Positions 1 through 9,669 of a stretch of DNA of 64,000 nucleotides are shown piece after piece (within the stretch, counting starts at the first letter, position 1; each line of letters starts with the position of its first letter). A model generated the notes under the pieces. That model was not told the origin of the DNA. It ran no database searches and worked only from the letters and a program-made list of their open reading frames with translations. The stretch covers positions 558,001 through 622,000 of the forward strand of contig OX578280.1 in NCBI GenBank assembly GCA_951217055.1, in the 5' to 3' direction. This DNA comes from Gerris lacustris. Lineage: Eukaryota; Arthropoda; Insecta; Hemiptera; Gerridae. The position numbers and the translations under genes are program-made.

Positions 1-590
1 TTATGTAACATCGGGTTCCCATCTCGATTTAAATAAAGCCCATTCATCTGTTCCGTATCCAGGCAAGCCCGTACAAAATTTTCTCGAGACGAGGAGATAT
101 ATCCAAGTATAAAGGTACCAAATTACAGGTTCCATTTGCTCTCGGATCCGTAGATCGGGAGAGACCGTGTTCTCTCGTCCCCCGCCCACCCCGCTACGAA
201 ACCGTCTTTCGGACGCGACGTACCGAATCGACAATGCCGAACGCCTCCTTTTACCGGGCGGGATATTACGGTGATAGGGCGCTCCTAGTACTTTCTTATT
301 TGACTCCGATCTGCCGTGCATTACGAATCGGAGCCGAAGTCTTCCGATCGCCAAACCAAATGTTTTATTCCGAACGGCGGATCTACAAGAGAATTTTTAA
401 AAGTTTTTTTTATTGTTACACCCACGCCACCCAGACTGTGAACCAAGAAGGCGTCACAAAAAATTTAACTTCCCAAAAAGTATAAGGGTTTGATTTATAC
501 ATGTTAAACATTCCTTTTTAAAATGATATAAAATAAAATGTTTACTCCGGCAGTAAGCGAATTTAAAATCCATAATAACTAATTAATCAA
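1..590. other. CpG-rich island of unknown nature
   Basis: GC-rich and CpG-rich for the first 350 bases or so, then AT-rich. Open frames at the left edge (minus 1-354, plus 234-485) resemble nothing I recognise. The string GCAAGCCCGTACAAA followed shortly by TCGAGACG recurs in the island near 14351-14379, so the two islands may share a dispersed repeat. Composition resembles the other islands listed here. Confidence 0.4.
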
Positions 591-594
591 TGTT

Positions 595-1174
595 TAATAG
601 TACATTACGCGTCGAGTGCGGAAAGTAGCATTTTGCATGCGAGTGTGGAGTTTGCACCCGAGCGATAGCGAGGGTGGTAAAACCACACGAGCAATGCAAA
701 ATGCCGTTTTCGCACGAGTTGCGTACCGTACTTTATCTACGATTGTTAGATTTAAATAATAAATACAGAAACAAATAAACTTGCTGTATGTAAGTTCGTA
801 TCTCTCTCTTGATAAAGATGGCATTAATTCATTAGTTGTATTTTTTGCCGAATTAATTATTTCTGGAGGATTATTATTCTCCACATTTTCGTCAAAGTCA
901 CTTGATTCACTAATTGTTTTTCACTAAAAACTCGATATAAACAGTTACTTTAATAAAAAAAACACCAAATTAGTTTTGTTAAATGTAAACAAACTCACTA
1001 ATCGTGCGTAAAGCTGAAGAATTCCTCTTCTTTACCGCACTAGTGCGGTAAAGAAGAGGAATTATTCAGAACTATGAGAATCGCATGCGCAATGAATACA
1101 AGTACGTAAATAATCACTTTCTACGCATCTAAACAAAGATATAATGTTTATATTTCGTATCAATCGTAGATAAA
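595..1174 (+). mobile_element. Dispersed repeat A, copy 1
   Basis: About 580 bp that recur with high identity at 37659-38234. Similarity begins at TAATAGTACATTACG and ends at CAATCGTAGATAAA in both places, with unrelated flanks, so the limits are those of an element. The first 140 bp form a long imperfect inverted repeat (arms start AGTACATTACGC and AGTACGGTACGC). A second inverted pair, TTTATCTACGATTG and CAATCGTAGATAAA, spans the rest. There is no coding capacity. Probably a non-autonomous foldback-type transposon; no clear target duplication was found. Confidence 0.72.
1020..1063. repeat. Perfect 44-bp palindrome inside repeat A copy 1
   Basis: The arm AATTCCTCTTCTTTACCGCA plus CT is followed directly by its reverse complement, with no spacer. 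The copy at 38074-38129 has the same palindrome with a compensated base change (see findings). Confidence 0.9.
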
Positions 1175-1325
1175 AACATTTAACTCTCGGGACCACAACA
1201 AACAACCATATTGTGTGCCCTTAACTTTCTCTTTACATATACTACGTAGCTGAGAAAGTAAAAACCAAATATGTAGTTAAAGGGCAACCCCAAATATATA
1301 GATAAGAAAAGAAAACTGCTTGGAA

Positions 1326-2036
1326 TAACTAGGCAGCGCGTGGCTCTATCATTGAACCGAGCGTATAGTAAGAGTAATAAATATTAATTGAATATTGAGA
1401 AAATAGATAATGATGAGTGGATAGTTACAGAGGATGGTTGTAAACAGAGTCGTAGAGGGTGAGTCACCCTCCAGTCTTACCAGTCCACTAAATACACGCT
1501 TTTTCAAATCTCCTTTTCAACTATTATAAAATGTATCACTTCACATCACAAAAACGTCTGCTTGTATCTAGTAGGCATTTTACATGCCTCTTTCAATTGT
1601 ACTTTAAACGATGTGTATGAAGTTTTATTAAAATAATTACGTTAGAACGTAAGATATCGGTAAAAATGTAATTTTCTCTACTTTAAACATTTAAGTCCGC
1701 TTTAATAGTTTTAACGACAATATTAATTCATAGCGGTGTCGCTGTTGGTTTTACTAAAATATGTTATTTAAAAAATTGTCTTTGAATCTTTTTCCGTTGT
1801 GTAATCCCAATTTTACATTTGAACCTCTCGTTTACGCGAGTGTTGCACGAACACTTGGACGGATCACGCTGTCCAACGAACTTAGCCTGAGCATTAATAA
1901 AAGGAACATGTGTACCAAATTTCAACTAAATCGGTCAACTTTTACTTGGTTGGACACGTAAACGTTATACTGACAAACAGACAGACAAGATGCATATTTA
2001 ATTGAATGTAAGATGCTCGCTTACGCTCCCTTCAAT
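1326..2036 (+). mobile_element. Dispersed repeat B, copy 1
   Basis: Matches 15498-16287 over its length. It starts near ACTAGGCAGCGCGTGGCTC, contains AACGTAAGATATC and CCAAATTTCAACTAAATCGG, and ends with a short GACA run, GACAAGATGCATATTT and CTCGCTTACGCTC. A partial third copy lies at 2503-2672. The open frame at 1761-1961 lies wholly inside it and is not conserved in copy 2. Probably a non-autonomous mobile element of unknown class. Confidence 0.68.
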
Positions 2037-2502
2037 ATTAATTTTAAAATAATTTATTAAAAATAATGATTTGTGATTTGCTTCATTTAAAACTGAAAGA
2101 ATGTCTACGTTATATATTTACCGTTCATCATACGGTCCAAAATGTCAAACTTGTTTCGACAGACTTTTACAATTTCTAATTAGAAACGTCGAACCTTGGT
2201 TCCACTCTTGGTTTTTTAATGAATCGATCCAGAATTTCGAATAATTCAATCGAATATATTGCTTAAACGTTATAAATGTTCTGGTATTTTCTCAAGGTAG
2301 TAAATAAATATATTATTTATTTCGAGTTAGAGTGTGAAACGGATCGTTTTGAGAGTTAGGACCTCTACGGTAAAAAAACGAAATTTACATAATTTGTTTT
2401 ATTTTATTGGAAAGTGCGGCTTTTAGGCGCCCTTTGTTCATTTCGACAGCGTCGATTTCTCTCCTGGTCGCCAAATTATTCATTATTCGAAAATAACAAT
2501 AA

Positions 2503-2672
2503 TTAAATGTATCACTTGATTACACAAAAACTTCTGCCTCTATCAATTGAAATTTTACATGCCTCTTTCAATTGTATTTTAGAAGTTTAGAGGATGCATA
2601 TCAAGTTTTATTATAATCGTTACATTGCAACGTAAGATATCGATAAAAACCTTGTTTTTTATATTTTAAACG
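2503..2672 (+). repeat. Repeat B, partial third copy
   Basis: Matches the middle of repeat B (AATGTATCACTT, TTTTACATGCCTCTTTCAAT, AACGTAAGATATCG) but lacks both ends, so it is a fragment or a more diverged relative. Confidence 0.6.
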
Positions 2673-2744
2673 TTTTACAAGATAAACTTGCTTGCCCAAA
2701 AACAGGAAATATGTTGCCAACATCTCATTTCGAAATTGCTTCGA

Positions 2745-3095
2745 TCAGCGAGCAATTGCCAACTATATTTTTGAGTGGGTTATCATTTTAAAGGTATTAA
2801 AATGCAGATTAAAAATATATATCGCGTTTCAAAATGGCGGCCATTTTACAAAAAAAAATACATGTATAATAAATATGCTTCTTGAATAGTTCTGCTTGCT
2901 TAAAATAGTTGTCCCACAACTATTTTTCCGGGAGTAAATATAAAAAAGTCAAATTTTAAAAATTTGAGGTGGTCGTAACTATATGGTGATCCAAAATTTT
3001 TATTTTTTGTAATTTTGGAGTGGTGTATCATTTGAAATGTAGATAACAAATATACATCACGTTTCCAAAATGGCGGCCATTTCACCCCCCAAAAG
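2745..3095. repeat. Diverged tandem duplication with ATGGCGGCCATTT core
   Basis: Two related segments, roughly 2765-2860 and 2995-3095. Both contain a TATCATTT-like start, an ATATA-rich centre and CAAAATGGCGGCCATTT. They resemble the motif series of repeat C at 21.1-21.9 kb. The short open frames here are accidental. Confidence 0.5.
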
Positions 3096-3374
3096 AACCA
3101 AATAAGTGCATACATATGATGCTAAAGGATATTATGCACACCTTGTTCCTCCAAAGTTGCTACTTTTTATTCATATAATAATAAATTTAAAAAATTAGAA
3201 AATATGAAGTTTTATGACCGAAGAAATTCTTTTTTTTCGGATTCACTGCCGGACTCCCGGTGCTGTAACATCCTATAAGAAACTTCATTCCAAAAAGAAG
3301 AGAAATAATCATTTAAATCTAAATGCGTTGTGAGTGATTTAAACATTTTGTATACAAGATTATCACTGTGATTG

Positions 3375-3378
<4 letters not shown>

Positions 3379-3416
<38 letters not shown>

Positions 3417-3475
3417 ATCACACCGATAATCAAATAATAATAAAAAATATATATATATAGATCTATTTATATATA
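3379..3475. repeat. AT microsatellite
   Basis: Uninterrupted (AT)n at about 3379-3411, flanked by ATTATCACTGTGATTGTATT on the left and an imperfect inverted match (AATATAATCACACCGATAAT) on the right, then a second AT-rich run. The inverted flanks make this a potential long hairpin. Confidence 0.8.
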
Positions 3476-3479
3476 TTAT

Positions 3480-4114
3480 TATTTTTTTTTTTTCGGTTTA
3501 CCATCATAAGAAATGCGGAATTTAAGAGTTATCCATTTTTAACAAAAATACCAGAAGTTATAAGATCTAACAACTATCATTGCAAAATAAAAATAAATAT
3601 AAAAATGAGCTCATTGTAATAAATCATAATATGAGACTAAAAGTAAAAAGTAATGGAATCCGTAGCACATGGGATGCGGGTCTTGAACCTTTACCAGCAA
3701 CAATACTAACGTCTAGAAGACAGGCGGATAGTTTCCATTCAGGCAGTTAAAATGACATCGTAAAAATTCTAACTTAGTTTGTGGTTCATATTCATAGATA
3801 AAGTACAAACAACCGTCCATAAACTAACAGGTTAAACATAGCAGTACGAAACCGCACAAAAAGATATATTATCTTGGAATTATATGCTTAAGAAAATGTC
3901 ACATTAATGAAGGTATGCGAGGAGAGAAATAACTTTAAATCAGTCGGGAAAGTAATAAAATTAGTACTGGGCAAAGGTTTAATAGGTTTAATACAGCCGG
4001 TTATTTTCTGGAAACTATAATCGACAAAGGTCGGTGTGTTTAAAAAAAAAAGACACGAAGGAACAAGTGCTGTCCAACTGAAAACACTGACATAATGATT
4101 TTGAAATGTCTTAC
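3480..4114. other. Intronic sequence downstream of the LRR exon, no feature
   Basis: AT-rich single-copy sequence following the 4115 donor on the minus strand. I see no further exon, repeat or RNA gene. Confidence 0.5.
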
Positions 4115-4344
4115 CGGTGAGATCTAAATGATGGAGGTTGGGGCAGCGGGTGAGCAGGTCGAAGAGTGCAGGGTTGGTGATGGCCGAGCAACCGTGGAGT
4201 TGGAGGTGGGTGAGTTCCGGACACCTCCTGGCGACCAGCTGCAGACCCTTGTCTGTCATGCGTGCTCCCTCGGACAGCATCACCCTCTGAACGTTCGGAC
4301 AAGCTCCTGTCCTCCCTTGACCGCAGAGTCTTCTCACCACGCAT
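4115..4344 (-). CDS. FBXL7: FBXL7-like internal exon, first leucine-rich repeats
   Basis: Next exon of the same gene (230 bp), after a 116-bp intron (4345-4460). The acceptor is TTTAG before 4344 and the donor GTAAGA follows 4115. Joining the previous exon's final AA to the first A here gives Lys and the junction reads ALK-CVVRRLCG, which fits FBXL7 (ALK-x3-RRLC). Then come VQRVMLSEGARMTDKGLQ, the repeat CPELTHLQLHGCSAITNPAL and CPNLHHLDLTG: LRRs of the Cys-containing type (C-P-x-L-x-x-L-x-L-x-G-C) seen in FBXL proteins. The exon ends in phase 1 inside the Gly codon of the third repeat, so at least one further LRR exon must follow. None is seen at 1-4114, so the 3' end should be outside the window. 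The frame reads on past the donor but loses all LRR character, which supports the splice site. Confidence 0.87.
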
Positions 4345-4460
4345 CTAAATCAAACCCACGGTACAGTATTGTGCTCACACATTATACCATGCTCAATACA
4401 ATTCAAATCTCCTTAAGGGCTACGCATAAATAAATCTAGAGATACCATGGAGACACTTAC
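4345..4460 (-). other. Intron between the two FBXL7-like exons
   Basis: A 116-bp GT-AG intron (GTAAGT donor, TTTAG acceptor on the minus strand), AT-rich, with in-frame stops. Its short length contrasts with the flanking introns, which must each exceed several kilobases. Confidence 0.8.
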
Positions 4461-4828
4461 TTAAGAGCTTTATCGGCGGATATATCCTCTCCCTGAAGTG
4501 TGATGGTATGCCAGAGTTGAGGATCCCAGGCCAGTCCTAACCATCTCCTAGATACCAAGGCGCAGGAGGCCAGCTCGGTGCTGGTCAGGAAGGAGAATAT
4601 CCTGACAAGGAGATGCTCCGGGAGGAGAGAGATGGTAGGCGGTAACCTGGTGGTGGCTGAGGCGGCGGAGGCGGTAGACGCGGCTCCAGAGGAGGATGTA
4701 CAGCCCTTGGCCTGCTGCCACGTGTGGTAACCTTGATCATAGTATTCTGCGTAGTAGTGGTCCGGCGAGGAACGACCTAGTTTGGCCAGAGGGCAGGATG
4801 CCCACCCTCGCCCTCCCAGCATCACCAC
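4461..4828 (-). CDS. FBXL7: FBXL7-like internal exon encoding the F-box
   Basis: Internal exon read on the minus strand, entering at 4828 after a CAG acceptor (phase 0) and leaving at 4461 before a GTAAGT donor (phase 2). It encodes 122 residues plus two bases. Residues 1-45 are a poorly conserved linker, 46-62 a Ser/Ala/Thr-rich stretch, and about 66-107 an F-box: LPEHLLVRIFSFLTSTEL, then CALVSRRW, then LAWDPQLWHTI. The W-x-x-LAWDP-LW signature and the order match FBXL7. In that family the F-box recruits SKP1, and hence the CUL1 ubiquitin ligase core, while the LRRs bind substrate. The open frame continues upstream past 4828 to a Met codon at 4891, but the pyrimidine-poor upstream sequence with a clean CAG makes a splice acceptor my preferred reading. 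The family assignment is from remembered motif similarity, not from a search. Confidence 0.88.
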
Positions 4829-4918
4829 CTGCGCACACATCCAAACCAGTTCGACAACAAACTCCAAACAATATAATCCATCACATTTCATAACACCAGT
4901 TTGTCTTCTCCTTAAATC

Positions 4919-4956
4919 TTTTTATTTTAGTTAACTAAAGTTAACTAAAATAAAAA
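4919..4956. repeat. Perfect hairpin, 18-bp arms
   Basis: TTTTTATTTTAGTTAACT, then AA, then its exact reverse complement. It lies 90 bp upstream of the F-box exon in the putative intron. AT-rich; function unknown. Confidence 0.85.
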
Positions 4957-5039
4957 TTAAGTGTTTTAATAATAGTTAACTATTTTTATGCAGATTCTTT
5001 ACTTTTGTAAAATGTCACCCCCCAAAAAATGCTAATTTA

Positions 5040-5700
5040 CAATATATTACTCATTACAAAGGAAAGAGATGACGAAGACACCTTTGCGACCGATCGTGAT
5101 GAATTAGGCGATTGAGACACCTACGCCTACGCCCTAGGCTTTCTTTTATCATTCCTTTTGTTCTGCATCCTCCTTCTTTTCTTCTATATTCACAAATATC
5201 GGTACTACGGTATTATACCCGCGTCCTAACACGCTAGCGGCTTTAGCAAAGGTTACGGAGCCGGTCGTAACATCTTAAAGCGGTGTGTCCAAGTCAAGAG
5301 GACATCGAAACGGTTATAGAGGAGAGTTATCGTGGGCGCGGTATAAACTGTTTTGTCGGACGGAATGCGTACACGACGGGACGACGGAATGTACGTCGGA
5401 CCGATCGAGTATAGTATGCGCCTCGTGGATTGTGACGGGCGGACGGATATCCCCTCGAGTCCAAAAGAAGACCGGGCAGTTCGGACTGTCCGTAGTCCGC
5501 TGGATACCGGAGCCTCGGGCAGTCTGAGACCCCAACACACTGCCCGCACAGCTTGACTCGTGTAGACCCACGTCCAGTACTCCGTCCATCACTCTCTACA
5601 GTCCGTACTCGTTTCTCACGTCCAAAAATGAAAAAATAACATAAATTGTGCCGGAGAAGCGAAAGATACGCGTCGTCATCCCGCAGCAAACTAATGGATT
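5040..5700. other. CpG-rich island with overlapping meaningless frames
   Basis: A sharply GC- and CpG-rich segment (densest at 5270-5600) in AT-rich DNA. Five overlapping frames stay open on both strands, which is what high GC gives by chance; none resembles a known protein. It could be a CpG island or promoter-type region of the FBXL7-like gene, since it lies upstream of the F-box exon, but no core promoter motif or transcription start is recognisable. Confidence 0.35.
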
Positions 5701-5989
5701 TACATTTGTCAGTGAGACGTGTCTAATTAATTTCACTAACATCCACTTATTTGTTAATTGACTTTGCAATTAAGTAGGATTTTAGAATATTCCGCTGAAA
5801 ATGTAATTAATATGTTGAAACCTCTGTTTACAGTTATACGCTGTTTCAAACCAAGCTACGGATTTCCAACATGGCTGCCGTTTTCATTCATGTTTGAAAG
5901 CGTTATTTATATCTGTTGACAGTGCCTCGTTGAAACGTATAAATGTATCACCATAGAGGCTATACCAAGCAGCATCGATTACATTACAT

Positions 5990-6280
5990 TTAGTCACCAC
6001 AGTGATACCCCTGTATTACCACAGTGATACCCCTGTATTACCGTGTATTCATTTTGTTATGATTACAACTCATAACCTAAGAAATGGATCATTTGTATTA
6101 ATTTGTGTGCGTGAAGTCTCACATAAAAGGGTTACGTTAGTATTGTGAATATGAAATTAGTTAGAATAAGGGGGGGGGGGGGGGGGGCATGAAACATGTT
6201 GATGCTTTTTGACAAATTTACACGTGTTCTATATTTTTATAGAAATATAAAGGGGGGGGGGGTTCTTTTTTGGTAAGTGG
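5990..6280. repeat. Short duplication and poly-G tracts
   Basis: CCACAGTGATACCCCTGTAT occurs twice in tandem (about 5998-6042). Two long G homopolymers follow (about 6171-6187 and 6253-6262). Nothing else is seen. Confidence 0.75.
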
Positions 6281-6589
6281 TATAGGAGTCCCTCAGTGTT
6301 ATAATATAACAAACATTGAAGATGTTTTAAGCACAATGTTTCCTGAAGTCTGGGCAATTCTCTTGTAAGTATTAAATTGTTTGCAAGGAGCGATGGGACG
6401 GGGCACCATCTTGCATAAACGTGTAATTTAGCATTTGATCTTCAATTTCAGGCAAAAGTTATAGACATGATATTTAAAGTAGAAAAATGTAGTTTTCAGA
6501 CCCCGCAAACCCCATATCTCTATCTACTACAGATGCTGAGCTATAAGTGTTCAAAAAAGTGCGGTTTATTTTTGCCCACTTTGTATTTA

Positions 6590-7150
6590 TGATTTCTTGT
6601 TGCAGACGAAGGACACAATTATCGTGCGGCGGTCCGCAGATACGGTTGCGTCTAGGAGTCGGACCGACGTCGTCGAAACGTCTCGTGGCAAAACCGAGTC
6701 CGAGGATACGAGTGACGAAGAGAGAAGAGTAAGTTGCCGGCGAGGAATCTCGGCCGACATCGAGATCTAATTATCTAGGCGAGGAGCGGTGGACTCGGTG
6801 CTTTGTTCGGCCTCTACGAGACAATGCCACGGTCACCGGCATCCTCCGGTCTCTCGTCCGAGGACAAAAGGTCCGACCAAATACTGCCACGGGTCCCGAT
6901 TGTCCGCCGGAGAATGAGGTTTACAAAGGCGCCTGCGAAAATATTTCACTACACGCTTGTATAGGGGCCTCGGTGTCGATTAAATTATCATCGAATTTAA
7001 ATTATTATCGTATTTAAGCATTTAATCTCTCCTTCAGCGACCTTATACCAAGTCGCTCCGACATTAAGTGAGTCCGATGGTAAATAAAATTAACTTCTGT
7101 GATTACGCTTATCAGACATAATTTCAGGGGCTCTTAACGCCTGGTCGATA
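6590..7150. other. CpG-rich island
   Basis: GC-rich mainly at 6600-6960. Hand counts there: 41 CG against 21 GC dinucleotides, and 23 GAC/GTC against 4 CAG/CTG trinucleotides. The short frame 6547-6732 has no recognisable product. See the finding on mirror-like composition. Confidence 0.5.
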
Positions 7151-7893
7151 CAAGATATTATAGAAGCCTCGGTAGTGTAGCGTTGTAGTTAAGGACCAGT
7201 AATCGTATTTTTTATTACTTCAGATTCGATTAAAAATTTAACGTAGGTACTCTAGATGAACAAAAGTTCGCTCTATCTCTTAATATAATTCAGATTTTTA
7301 AAAAAATAGAGACATCGGTTAAAGTATATCTAAATGAGTGTAACAAATTGATAAAGAAACACGTTGAGTAGTGAGTAATATTTTTGATTTTGTGTCGAGT
7401 CACTGATGCAGAGTTTTGTTGTTGTATTTAAGTCGACTTGTATTTTAGCAGACTCTCGACGACTTTCAATACATTTTAACCGACTTTGCGACAACCTAAG
7501 AACTGACAAGACTATCGACCAGTCTTTCACTCACTATGTTTTTTCAATGTGGCAACAGTTGGGAAAAATTCATTCGAGATGTTTATATTATGTAACTTTG
7601 ATAAAACTGATTCTAGTATTGAAAGAATGGTGTGGGAGGCAGTACTGTTTTCAACATTGCACAGTTCAAGTATTTAAAAGGAGAACACCACTGCGCCTCT
7701 GGCAAGTGACTTCTTAAGCCCTCCACGGAGTTAGTCATGTCGCTATGCACGCTAAGCTACGTGCAACATGCACTACATATTTTATCTCAAAACGCCCATC
7801 TTTATTTTTAACCTGAACTTAAAAATATTTGACGAATAAATGATTAAACTATTAAAGTATTTTTAATAGCAGCTTGGTTTTCTGATGAAATCC

Positions 7894-8758
7894 GCGTCAC
7901 GAAGGGGTTGAAGTGCTTAGTTGCGGGGTCCCTCAGGGGTGTGTCACGAAGGGGTTTAAGTGCTTAGTTGCGGGGTTCCCTCAGGGGTGTGTCACGAAGG
8001 GGTTGAAGTGCTTAGTTGCGGGGTTCCCTCAGGGTTGTGTCACGAAGGGGTTGAAGTGCATAGTTGCGGGGTTCCCTCAGGGGTGTGTCACGAAGGGGTT
8101 GAAGTGCTTAGTTGCGGGGTTCCCTCAGGGTTGTGTCACGAAGGGGTTGAAGTGCTTAGTTGCGGGGTTCCCTCAGGGGTGTGTCACTAAGGGGTTGAAG
8201 TGCTTAGTTGCGGGGTTCCCTCAGGGGTGTGTCACGAAGGGGTTGAAGTGCTTAGTTGCGGGGTTCCCTCAGGGGTGTGTCACGAAGGGGTTGAAGTGCT
8301 TAGTTGCGGGGTTCCCTCAGGGTTGTGTCACGAAGGGGTTGAAGTGCATAGTTGCGGGGTTCCCTCAGGGGTGTGTCACGAAGGGGTTGAAGTGCTTAGT
8401 TGCGGGGTTCCCTCAGGGGTGTGTCACTAAGGGGTTGAAGTGCTTAGTTGCGGGGTTCCCTCAGGGGTGTGTCACGAAGGGGTTGAAGTGCTTAGTTGCG
8501 GGGTTCCCTCAGGGGTGTGTCACTAAGGGGTTGAAGTGCTTAGTTGCGGGGTTCCCTCAGGGTTGTGTCACGAAGGGGTTGAAGTGCTTAGTTGCGGGGT
8601 TCCCTCAGGGTTGTGTCACGAAGGGGTTGAAGTGCTTAGTTGCGGGGTTCCCTCAGGGGTGTGTCACGAAGGGGTTGAAGTGCTTAGTTGCGGGGTTCCC
8701 TCAGGGGTGTGTCACGAAGGGGTTGAAGTGCTTAGTTGCGGGGTTCCCTCAGGGTTGT
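7894..8758 (+). repeat. 48-bp minisatellite, about 18 copies
   Basis: The unit runs GGGGTTGAAGTGCTTAG, TTGCGGGGTTCCCTCAG, GGGTGTGTCACGAA. Only three variable positions recur (GGGG/GGGT, GTGCTTAG/GTGCATAG, CACGAA/CACTAA), and their order partly repeats between units 3-7 and 9-12, showing block duplication. As 48 is divisible by three and the unit lacks stops in two frames, the array reads as a 16-residue repeat (304-residue frame at 7913-8827). I regard this as a by-product, not a gene. Confidence 0.93.
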
Positions 8759-8895
8759 TTACTGGAAGCAACAACAAGACATACTGACGACTGGAGGGAA
8801 GGAGCGAGTGTTTATTCTGGAACGTAGTTCTACTTACTTACTAACTGGAACCTTGTTGCTTCAAGTAAACATCAGATGCACCACACCCCTGAAGA

Positions 8896-8919
8896 TGCTT
8901 CCAGTAGTGGAAGCGAAAC
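8896..8919 (+). other. CTGAAGA-hairpin-GAAAC motif
   Basis: CTGAAGAT, then a perfect 6-bp stem (GCTTCC...GGAAGC) with a 6-base loop, then GAAAC. It resembles the central part (box I, stem II, box II) of a hammerhead ribozyme, except for an extra U before the stem. Stems I and III were not found. Similar motifs lie at 27756-27780 and, on the minus strand, at 43117-43155. Confidence 0.3.
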
Positions 8920-9435
8920 CAAGGACTTCAACCCCTATGTGACGCGGAGTTCACGGGAAAACCAAGCTGTTATATTACGAGTCTGCCAGCGGAAGCCAAC
9001 GCACCATATTTAAGCATTTGTTAAGAGTAAGATCTTGTTGATGTAGATGGCAGTAGAGTCTAGAGTCACTTGATTAGCAACAAAAATAGTCCTCTTTAGA
9101 AGTGTGTTTTTAATCATTTAAAACTCAGTTAGAAAGCCATGAGCACACCGACTTAATTTATTTAAAAGTTTACTCTTTCAACTGAACTTTTACACGATGC
9201 GGGCATCTCATTAAATTGTTATCTAAATGAATCCTAAATAATTGTTTTAGCCCCAAGGATATCGATAACTTAATATTAAAAACTCTTTATATCAAAATAT
9301 CATACTGTTTTTTTTAATCACATACAATTACAATAGTTATGACTGAAAAAATTAAAATATACGTGAAAAAAATACCATACAACCTATTTCCCTTAATTGT
9401 TCAATACTAAATGTCAGCATCTATTAGATATTACC

Positions 9436-9564
<129 letters not shown>

Positions 9565-9587
9565 AAGTATAGAATTTTTTTTATAAA

Positions 9588-9665
9588 GATACTAACGTAC
9601 CGATAACTTTTATGTTTCATATAAATATATATATGAAGTATAAAAGTTATCGGTACTTAATATCA
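9588..9665. repeat. Foldback hairpin of about 78 bp
   Basis: GTACCGATAACTTTTAT on the left and ATAAAAGTTATCGGTAC on the right form an inverted pair around an ATATAT centre, with flanking GATACTAAC/TTAATATC also partly complementary. It sits immediately after the microsatellite and resembles a minimal MITE. Confidence 0.75.
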
Positions 9666-9669
9666 TAAA

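Larger units (their letters stand above)
7871..8969. mobile_element. Inverted-repeat element carrying a minisatellite
   Basis: The left arm starts AGCTTGGTTTTC, then TCCGCGTCAC and AGGGGTTGAAGT (7871-7913). The reverse complement of 8931-8969 starts AGCTTGGTTTTCCC, then TCCGCGTCAC and AGGGGTTGAAGT. The pair brackets a 48-bp tandem array whose unit contains the inner part of the left arm. Likely a foldback transposon copy in which part of one terminus was amplified. No target duplication was identified. Confidence 0.62.

Noticed and set aside
3888..4114. Extension of the LRR exon past the 4115 donor
   Set aside because: LRR character stops exactly at the GTAAGA donor, and the following residues are AT-rich noise.
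5253..5689. Overlapping GC-rich frames as an exon
   Set aside because: Five frames are open on both strands, none resembling a known domain; explained by base composition.
7913..8827. 304-codon plus-strand frame as a cysteine-rich repeat protein
   Set aside because: Translation of the 48-bp minisatellite, open in two frames at once. No signal peptide or flanking coding sequence.
8896..8969. Complete hammerhead ribozyme
   Set aside because: Only the central core is visible. An upstream CCUUG can pair with CAAGG after GAAAC, but there is a mismatch and a G at the cleavage position, and stem I is missing.
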